Notes under the pieces: generated by a model
Told to the model about the DNA's origin: nothing
The model's database searches: none
What the model saw: only the letters and a program-made list of their open reading frames with translations
Translations under genes and position numbers: made by a program
Part shown: positions 14,981 to 19,639 of the stretch, in pieces
Layout: the number at the start of each line of letters is the position of its first letter
How positions within the stretch are numbered: position 1 is the first letter of the stretch
DNA from: an uncultured Collinsella sp.
GTDB taxonomy: Bacteria > Actinomycetota > Coriobacteriia > Coriobacteriales > Coriobacteriaceae
Reading direction: 5' to 3'
DNA: 19,639 nt
NCBI GenBank assembly: GCA_958413765.1
Contig: CATYVH010000035.1
Span: 1-19,639, forward strand

Positions 14981-15841
14981 ATGGCGCAGCACATGGCTCA
15001 GCAAAATGCCGAGGGCTCGCGCGACCTGTCCACGCTGGTCGACGCGTCGGCCGAGCTGCAGCATCTGGTGCAGACCATCTGGCGCCTGCGTCAGCCCGAC
15101 GGCTGTCCGTGGGACCGTGAGCAGACGCACCGTAGCATTGGCAAGAACATGATCGAGGAGGCCTATGAGGCGCTCGACTGTATCGAGGCCGACGATGCCA
15201 CGCATCTGCGCGAGGAGCTGGGCGACGTGCTCATGCAGGTGGTGCTGCATGCGCAGATTGCGGCGGACGCCGGCGAGTTTACGCTGGCCGACGTGGCGCG
15301 CGATATCGACGCCAAGCTCATTCGCCGCCACCCGCACGTGTTTGGCGATGCGGATGCCGACAACCCCGACGAGGTGCTCAAGATCTGGGATGAGGTCAAG
15401 CTTGCCGAGAAGGCTGCCAAGGACAAGGCTGTGGCGGCGGACGAGGCTGCGCCCGAAGGCCTGCTCGACGGCGTGCCCACGCACCTGCCGGCGCTGATGC
15501 AAGCTCAGAAGGTGTCGCGCAAGGCGGCGGCCGTGGGCTTTGAGTGGGAGACGGTCCAGGATGTGTGGGACGAGGTCGCCGAGGAGCGTGCCGAGTTTGA
15601 GGCCGAGGAGCCCGGCTCGCCCGAGCGCGAGATGGAGTTTGGCGACCTGCTCTTTGCCCTAGTCAACGTTGCGCGCAAAGAGGGGATTGACGCCGAGAGT
15701 GCCCTGCGCGCGAGCACGGCCAAGTTCCGCCGCCGCTGGGCTGCGATGGAGCAGATGGCGGCTGACGCCCACGTGGATCTTGCCGAGCTTTCGACCCACG
15801 GCCTTAACGACCTGTGGGATGCCGCAAAGGCGGAGGAGTAA
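14981..15841 (+). CDS. mazG: nucleoside triphosphate pyrophosphohydrolase MazG (286 aa)
   Basis: Cytoplasmic enzyme that hydrolyses (d)NTPs to monophosphates and pyrophosphate, a house-cleaning role and in some bacteria a (p)ppGpp-lowering one. It has two MazG domains, as in the full-length family. The first carries CPWDREQTH at 42-50, the EExxE motif (Glu59, Glu60, Glu63) and ELGDVL (Glu79, Asp82). The second carries KVSRKAAAVGFEW at 177-189, EERAEFE near 201 and EFGDLLFALVN (Glu219, Asp222). A charged Ala/Lys/Glu-rich linker spans 140-160. ATG at 14981 follows GGAGGAGGAATAACC; a second ATG four codons later is less likely. A strong terminator follows the stop. Its place just before eno matches actinobacterial order. 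Confidence 0.94.
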   Translation: MAQHMAQQNAEGSRDLSTLVDASAELQHLVQTIWRLRQPDGCPWDREQTHRSIGKNMIEEAYEALDCIEADDATHLREELGDVLMQVVLHAQIAADAGEFTLADVARDIDAKLIRRHPHVFGDADADNPDEVLKIWDEVKLAEKAAKDKAVAADEAAPEGLLDGVPTHLPALMQAQKVSRKAAAVGFEWETVQDVWDEVAEERAEFEAEEPGSPEREMEFGDLLFALVNVARKEGIDAESALRASTAKFRRRWAAMEQMAADAHVDLAELSTHGLNDLWDAAKAEE

Positions 15842-15845
15842 GACT

Positions 15846-15891
15846 GCGGGAACGACGGGCTGACACGCCTCATCGTTCCCGCTAAATTTTT
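15846..15891 (+). terminator. intrinsic terminator after mazG
   Basis: A perfect 10-bp stem (GCGGGAACGA at 15846-15855 with TCGTTCCCGC at 15873-15882) closes a 17-base loop and is followed by TAAATTTTT to 15891. It starts four bases after the mazG stop, so it separates the LarC-like/yfcE/mazG transcript from eno. Confidence 0.85.
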
Positions 15892-15912
15892 CGAAAATCA
15901 AGTGTATCCCTC

Positions 15913-15957
15913 GGCTAACTTAGGGCATAATGCAAAAAGTGCGACATGGCTAACTTA
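15913..15957 (+). promoter_or_regulatory. eno promoter region with a repeated GGCTAACTTA motif
   Basis: GGCTAACTTA occurs at 15913-15922 and again at 15948-15957. Between them CATAAT at 15926-15931 could be a -10. The repeats could be operator half-sites (the text resembles half of a DtxR-type site) or could themselves be -10-like sequences (GCTAACTT). A third variant lies before the minus-strand transporter. No clear -35 is visible. The remaining leader to 16030 contains a small hairpin (GCACC/GGTGC around 15966) and the ribosome site GAGAGGGAG. Confidence 0.4.
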
Positions 15958-16030
15958 CGGAGGCGCACCGACGGTGCACGGTCAGCCGGTCGCTTGCATC
16001 CACTATGTTTCCAAGTGAGAGGGAGACAAC

Positions 16031-17320
16031 ATGAGCGATATTTTGGACGTCTACGGTCGCGAGGTGCTCGACAGCCGCGGCAATCCCACTGTCGAGGTCG
16101 AGGTCGTGCTCGAGGACGGTAGCTTTGGCCGCGCAATGGTGCCTTCGGGCGCTTCGACCGGTGCCTTTGAGGCCTGCGAGCTGCGCGATGGCGACAAGGG
16201 TCGCTACCTGGGCAAGGGCGTTTCGCAGGCCGTCGAGCACGTCAATAACGAGTGCGCTAACGCCGTCGTGGGCCTCGACGCCTTCGACCAGCGCGCCGTC
16301 GATGCCGCGCTGATTGCCGCGGACGGTACCCCCAACAAGACCAAGCTCGGTGCCAACGCCATTCTGGGTGTGTCGCTGGCAGTTGCCCGCGCCGCTGCCG
16401 AGTCGGCGGGTCTTTCGCTGTACCAGTATCTGGGTGGCGTCAACGCCCACCTGCTGCCCACACCTATGATGAACATTCTCAACGGCGGCGTGCATGCCGA
16501 CAATAACGTCGACTTCCAGGAGTTCATGATCATGCCGGTGGGCGCCCCGAGCTTTGCCGAGGGCCTGCGTTGGTGCGCCGAGGTCTACCACACCCTCAAG
16601 GGCGTGCTGCACGAGGCCGGCCTGGGCGGCGGCGTGGGCGACGAGGGCGGCTTTGCGCCCAACCTTAAGACCAATGCCGAGCCGTTCGAGTACATTACCA
16701 AGGCCGTCGAGAAGGCTGGCTTTAAGCCCGGCGTCGACTTCATGTACGCCATGGACCCGGCCTCGACCGAGTTCTACAACGCCGAGACCGGCATGTACGA
16801 GCTCAAGGGTGAGGGCGTGGAGTACACGAGTGCTCAGATGGTTGATTACTGGGAGAAGCTCGTCGACACCTATCCCATCATCTCCATCGAGGATGGTATG
16901 GCCGAGGAGGACTGGGACGGCTGGGTTGAGCTCACCCGCCGCATTGGCAACAAGGTGCAGCTGGTGGGCGACGACCTGTTCGTCACCAACACCGAGCGCC
17001 TTAAGAAGGGCATCGAGCTGGGTGCCGCCAACGCGATCCTGGTCAAGGTCAACCAGATCGGCACACTCACCGAGTCGCTCGAGGCCATCGAGACCGCCAA
17101 GGAGGCCGGCTATGCTTGCATCGTGAGCCACCGCTCCGGCGAGACCGAGGATTCCACGATCGCCGACCTGGTCGTGGGCGTCAATGCCGGCCAGATCAAG
17201 TCGGGCGCCCCGTGCCGCAGCGACCGTATCGCCAAGTACAATCAGCTCATCCGCATCGAGGACGAGCTCGAGGGCAGCGCGCGCTACGCCGGTAAGACCG
17301 CGTTCTACAACATTCGCTAA
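16031..17320 (+). CDS. eno: enolase (429 aa)
   Basis: Glycolytic enzyme that interconverts 2-phosphoglycerate and phosphoenolpyruvate with magnesium. All key residues are present: SGASTGAFEA at 39-48 (flexible loop), NGGVHADNNVDFQEF at 151-165, Glu205 in GDEGGFAP, metal ligands Asp242, Glu287 (SIEDGM) and Asp314 (GDDLF), the catalytic Lys339 in LVKVNQIGT, His367 in SHRSGETED and Lys390. Length is exactly typical. The start follows GAGAGGGAGACAAC, and a 140-base leader separates it from the mazG terminator, implying its own promoter. An intrinsic terminator follows. Codon use is strongly biased to G/C-ending codons, as expected for a highly expressed gene. Confidence 0.98.
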   Translation: MSDILDVYGREVLDSRGNPTVEVEVVLEDGSFGRAMVPSGASTGAFEACELRDGDKGRYLGKGVSQAVEHVNNECANAVVGLDAFDQRAVDAALIAADGTPNKTKLGANAILGVSLAVARAAAESAGLSLYQYLGGVNAHLLPTPMMNILNGGVHADNNVDFQEFMIMPVGAPSFAEGLRWCAEVYHTLKGVLHEAGLGGGVGDEGGFAPNLKTNAEPFEYITKAVEKAGFKPGVDFMYAMDPASTEFYNAETGMYELKGEGVEYTSAQMVDYWEKLVDTYPIISIEDGMAEEDWDGWVELTRRIGNKVQLVGDDLFVTNTERLKKGIELGAANAILVKVNQIGTLTESLEAIETAKEAGYACIVSHRSGETEDSTIADLVVGVNAGQIKSGAPCRSDRIAKYNQLIRIEDELEGSARYAGKTAFYNIR

Positions 17321-17392
17321 ACGGGCGAATTTGGCGAGGGGGAGGCTGACTCGGTTCCGTCCCGCCTTGACTGGATGCTGCAAAGCGCCATG

Positions 17393-17424
17393 GGCGCTGG
17401 GCCATACGGCTCAGCGCCTTTTTT
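17393..17424 (+). terminator. intrinsic terminator after eno
   Basis: An 11-bp stem with one G-U pair (17393-17403 with 17408-17418) closes an ATAC loop and runs into six T residues at 17419-17424. A competing perfect 6-bp hairpin (AGCGCC at 17384-17389 with GGCGCT at 17393-17398) shares the 5' arm but is much weaker, so I take it as incidental. The 73 bases from the eno stop to the stem show nothing else. Confidence 0.88.
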
Positions 17425-17463
17425 ATGTCGAGCAAAGGCTGCCGAAGGTGGTGCACGCGCTCG

Positions 17464-17472
17464 TGCTATAAC
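17464..17472 (+). promoter_or_regulatory. extended -10 promoter of the FtsB-like/ppx pair
   Basis: TGCTATAAC is a strong extended -10 (TG-n plus five of six hexamer bases), 40 bases after the eno terminator and 43 bases before the next ATG. No good -35 is visible. An overlapping TAGAAT at 17473-17478 is an alternative. Confidence 0.5.
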
Positions 17473-17515
17473 TAGAATACTTAGCGCAAACAAACCTCAA
17501 CCGCACAAGGCGCAC

Positions 17516-18277
17516 ATGGATCAGATTTACGACAACAGGTACTATTCCGCCGGTTCGCGTGAGCCGTCGCCTCGCCGTGCGCGCACGGTGCAGCTCGGTG
17601 GGTCCGCCTACGCCGGCGCCGACCGCTCCACGCAGCGCCCGACAAGTACCTCGCGCCCCAATGCTCATGTGAATACTTCGGCAGATGGACCGGTGCGCCC
17701 GGCACGTTCGACACATGCGTCGCGTCCCTCGGCCCAGACGCACGACAGGTCGAGCAGGCCTTCGAGCCGTCTTTCGGGCTCGGACTTTATGCGCTACGCC
17801 AACGACAATGCGGTGGTCAAGGCGATCTATGACTTTACGCATGGCTCTCTGCGTCCGCTGTTTATCGGTATCGTGGTGGCGCTGGCGCTCGTGAGCCTGT
17901 ATTTTCCCGTACGCGACCTGTACGTGGCAAAACGCTCGAGCGACATCTTGGCCAAGCAGGTCGAGATTCGCCAGCAATACAATGATGAGCTGCAAAAAAG
18001 CGTCGACAAACTGCTCTCGGAGGAGGGTATCAAGGACGCGGCGTCCGAGGACCTGGGCCTGGTGATGCCCGGCGAGAAGAAGATTGACGTGCTAGGCTTG
18101 GACGACGATTCGGACTCGTCGTCGAGCAAAAAGTCCTCAAACGCCAAGAAGGCCAGCGAAGTGGCCAAGGAAATCGAAGAAGTCGGCAAGGACGCGCCGT
18201 GGTACATCCAGGCGCTCGACATGCTGTTTGGGTTTAACGGCGTCGAGGGCCAGACGGTCGTGTCCAACGGCAAATAG
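17516..18277 (+). CDS. FtsB/DivIC-like septum formation protein (253 aa)
   Basis: Bitopic membrane protein of the septum-formation-initiator family, expected at the division site in complex with other divisome proteins. Residues 1-110 form a cytoplasmic, Arg/Ser/Pro/Thr-rich, probably disordered region; 114-132 are the single membrane helix (IGIVVALALVSLYF); 138-168 are a coiled coil; 175-188 (ASEDLGLVMPGEKK) carry the family's ELGLVxPGE-like motif. A Ser/Asp/Lys-rich tail and a short hydrophobic end follow to 253. It is longer than E. coli FtsB, as actinobacterial members are. The ATG at 17516 has only a weak AAGG before it; upstream in-frame codons run into the terminator. Position after eno and before ppx is the conserved actinobacterial one. 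Confidence 0.82.
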   Translation: MDQIYDNRYYSAGSREPSPRRARTVQLGGSAYAGADRSTQRPTSTSRPNAHVNTSADGPVRPARSTHASRPSAQTHDRSSRPSSRLSGSDFMRYANDNAVVKAIYDFTHGSLRPLFIGIVVALALVSLYFPVRDLYVAKRSSDILAKQVEIRQQYNDELQKSVDKLLSEEGIKDAASEDLGLVMPGEKKIDVLGLDDDSDSSSSKKSSNAKKASEVAKEIEEVGKDAPWYIQALDMLFGFNGVEGQTVVSNGK

Positions 18278-18297
18278 CGCCCGGAGGGGAGCCCGCA

Positions 18298-19299
18298 ATG
18301 ACAAATTGCAAACGCTATAAGGTGGCCGCGATCGACCTGGGAACGGTGTCGTCGCGACTGGTGTTGGCCCAGGTCGAGGGCGGAGCGATTGTGGAATCGT
18401 CCAAGCATACCGAGATTACCGACCTGGGCGAGGGCGTGGACGCGACGGGGCGCTTCTGCGAGGCGGCTGTCGAGCGTGTGCTCGCTGCGTGCCGCATGTT
18501 TGTGGACGAGGCCCGTGCCTTTGGGGCCGTGTGCGTCTGCACCACGTGCACGAGTGCCGCGCGCGATGCGTCCAATGCCGCGCTGCTGCTGGACGGCCTG
18601 CGCGAGTTGGGGCTCAAACCACAGGTGATTCCGGGCGAGGTCGAGGCGCGCCTGACGTTTTTTGGCGTGGCGCACGACTTTGCAGGCGAGCGCATCATCG
18701 TCGCCGATTCGGGTGGCGGATCCACGGAGCTCGCGACGGGCGTCTATGCGCCTGAGCGCGGGGTCTTTGCGCTGGAGGGAACGCGCTCACTGGACATCGG
18801 TTGCCGCCGCGTGACGGAGCGGTTTTTCTCTGCACTGCCGCCGTCGACGAACGAGCTTGCGGCTGCCGCCGCGTGGGCAGGCGAGCAGTTCTCCGCCTAT
18901 TTTGAGGGCCTGCCCAGCGACTTTGAGCGCGCCGAGCGCCTCGTTGCGGTGGGCGGTACCGTCACCACGCTCGTGGCGCTGGTCCACGAACTGGAGCCGT
19001 ACGACTCGAACTTTGTGCACCTGCGCGAGCTTACGATGGAGCAGATCTCGGCCGCCATCGATCGTATGTCTACGCTGGATGTGGAGGGTATCGCCGCGCT
19101 ACCGGGTGTACAGCCCAAACGCGCGGGCGTGATTCTGGCCGGCGCCGTGGTGATTCGCGAGCTCATGCGAGCCGGCGGCTACAAGACGCTCACCGTAAGT
19201 GAGAACAGCCTCCTCGCCGGTATGGCTGCCACTATCAACGAGACTCTCGACGGTGCCATTCCCACCATCGCCTGGACCCCCGCTCTCAGCACCCTTTAA
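18298..19299 (+). CDS. Ppx/GppA-family phosphatase (333 aa)
   Basis: Member of the exopolyphosphatase / guanosine pentaphosphate phosphatase family, an actin-like ATPase fold acting on polyphosphate or pppGpp. Motifs: AIDLGTVSSRLVLA at 11-24 (phosphate 1), TCTSAARDASN at 83-93, IPGEVEARLTFFG at 111-123 with the catalytic-glutamate region, VADSGGGSTEL at 135-145 (phosphate 2), VGGTVTTLVAL near 220-232 and LPGVQPKRAGVILAGAVV near 263-281 (adenosine motif). It is the short form with domains I and II only, like mycobacterial Ppx proteins, and lacks the HD domain of E. coli Ppx. ATG at 18298 follows GGAGGGGAG, 20 bases after the FtsB-like gene. Ppx and GppA cannot be told apart from sequence alone. 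Confidence 0.9.
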   Translation: MTNCKRYKVAAIDLGTVSSRLVLAQVEGGAIVESSKHTEITDLGEGVDATGRFCEAAVERVLAACRMFVDEARAFGAVCVCTTCTSAARDASNAALLLDGLRELGLKPQVIPGEVEARLTFFGVAHDFAGERIIVADSGGGSTELATGVYAPERGVFALEGTRSLDIGCRRVTERFFSALPPSTNELAAAAAWAGEQFSAYFEGLPSDFERAERLVAVGGTVTTLVALVHELEPYDSNFVHLRELTMEQISAAIDRMSTLDVEGIAALPGVQPKRAGVILAGAVVIRELMRAGGYKTLTVSENSLLAGMAATINETLDGAIPTIAWTPALSTL

Positions 19300-19300
19300 A

Positions 19301-19371
19301 TAAGTTGCGGTGAAATACGGACTAAAATCGCCCTTTCGGGCCCCAAACAGTCCCTATTCCACCGCAACTTA
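19301..19371. repeat. 71-base imperfect palindrome after ppx
   Basis: The arms 19301-19323 and 19349-19371 are 23 bases each with two mismatches (the left arm begins TAAGTTGCGGTG). A small inner hairpin, GCCC-TTTC-GGGC at 19330-19341, sits in the loop. It starts one base after the ppx stop. There is no T-run after the right arm, so it is not a normal terminator. Size and position suggest a REP/MITE-like dispersed element. Confidence 0.65.
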
Positions 19372-19381
19372 GAGGCTTGAC

Positions 19382-19639
19382 GGCGTCCGAAAGAAACGAG
19401 CCCGCATCCCAAAGGGACACGGGCCCGTAAAAGCCAAATGGTAGGGGCGGTGGGACGTCTGCGTATTTGCTGCGCAAATACGCACCGGCTTCGGCCGCCT
19501 GTCGGCGTCCTCGCCGGCTCGCTGCGGACGCTGCGCGTCCGCTTGACGCTCGCCCCCTCGCGGGTTCGAGTCCCACCGGCATCCAAAAGAAACGAGCCCG
19601 CATCCCTGGGGGACACGGGCTCGGAAGCTCCATATGGTA
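19382..19639. repeat. tandem repeat, period 196, with terminator-like hairpins
   Basis: The first unit runs 19382-19577; the second, cut by the window end, runs 19578-19639 and agrees with the first at 51 of 62 positions. Each unit opens with a hairpin: 14-base arms at 19397-19410/19414-19427 and 19593-19606/19610-19623 around a 3-base loop. Read on the minus strand the hairpin is followed by TTTCTTT, like an intrinsic terminator. The rest of the unit is GC-rich and palindromic. No protein gene in it is credible. Confidence 0.7.
19448..19578. repeat. structured core of the tandem repeat with tRNA-end-like borders
   Basis: CGGTGGGAC at 19448-19456 and GTCCCACCG at 19570-19578 form perfect 9-base terminal inverted repeats. 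The right border (GGGTTCGAGTCCCACC) looks like a tRNA T-arm and acceptor end; the left border, read on the minus strand, ends CGCCCCTACCA like a tRNA 3' end with CCA. Inside are three hairpins: a 10-bp stem at 19461-19483 (loop TGC), a CGGC-TTCG-GCCG tetraloop at 19486-19497 and an 8-bp stem at 19524-19542 (loop TGC). No tRNA 5' half is present, so it is not a functional tRNA. Confidence 0.55.

Noticed and set aside
17384..17398. Hairpin competing with the eno terminator as a riboswitch-like switch
   Set aside because: It is a 6-bp stem against an 11-bp terminator stem, with no conserved aptamer, so it is likely incidental.
19560..19585. A tRNA gene ending near 19585
   Set aside because: Only a T-arm and acceptor-like 3' end can be seen. 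The T-stem has a mismatch, and no matching 5' half, D-arm or anticodon arm lies upstream within a tRNA length.
19296..19633. Minus-strand protein-coding genes in the repeat region (about 103-106 codons)
   Set aside because: They are Arg/Ala/Ser-rich translations of palindromic repeats crossing hairpins, with no ribosome site or domain.
1..19639. CRISPR array, prophage, insertion sequence with transposase, or defence system
   Set aside because: I saw no regularly spaced direct repeats with spacers, no transposase or integrase, no phage genes and no known defence proteins. The genes are housekeeping and biosynthetic.

Overview
The window looks like a chromosomal segment of a GC-rich actinobacterium of the class Coriobacteriia, most likely Collinsella or a close relative. 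This rests on the strong G/C third-position bias, the gene order mazG - eno - FtsB/DivIC-like - ppx (an actinobacterial arrangement), and intergenic palindromes of a kind I associate from memory with Collinsella genomes. The genus is inference, since no rRNA or marker search could be run. Nearly all the window is ordinary core genome, and the less explained material is in the intergenic repeats.

Region 1 (about 1-8451) is a long plus-strand histidine biosynthesis cluster: hisZ-hisG fused in one reading frame, hisD, hisC, hisB, hisH, hisA, hisF, hisI, an unrecognised 75-residue ORF, and hisE. Most genes are adjacent or overlap by a few bases. The run is interrupted three times: a weak hairpin plus T-run after hisZG, a very good intrinsic-terminator structure between hisB and hisH, and an imperfect palindrome between hisF and hisI. 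Histidinol-phosphate phosphatase is supplied by a PHP-type hisK, convergent with hisE on the minus strand. All ten steps from PRPP to histidine are therefore encoded here.

Region 2 (about 8452-13468) is minus-strand: a large fused CydD/CydC-like ABC transporter of 1188 residues, a cysteine-rich protein of the nitrous oxide-stimulated promoter family overlapping its stop, and then hisK. A gene-free stretch of about 400 bases (13469-13870) separates it from region 3 and carries a near-perfect palindrome with 18-base arms.

Region 3 (about 13871-15891) is plus-strand: a stand-alone LarC C-terminal domain, a YfcE-type phosphoesterase and mazG, closed by an intrinsic terminator.

Region 4 (about 15892-19299) holds enolase with its own terminator, then an FtsB/DivIC-like division protein and an exopolyphosphatase/GppA-family protein, apparently co-transcribed from an extended -10 promoter. 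The DUF501 gene that often sits between the last two in actinobacteria is absent.

Region 5 (19300-19639) has no credible gene. It contains a 71-base palindrome directly after the ppx stop and then a tandem repeat with a 196-base period, built of terminator-like hairpins, tRNA-3'-end-like fragments in opposite orientation and short GC-rich hairpins. This composite repeat is the least explained structure in the window.
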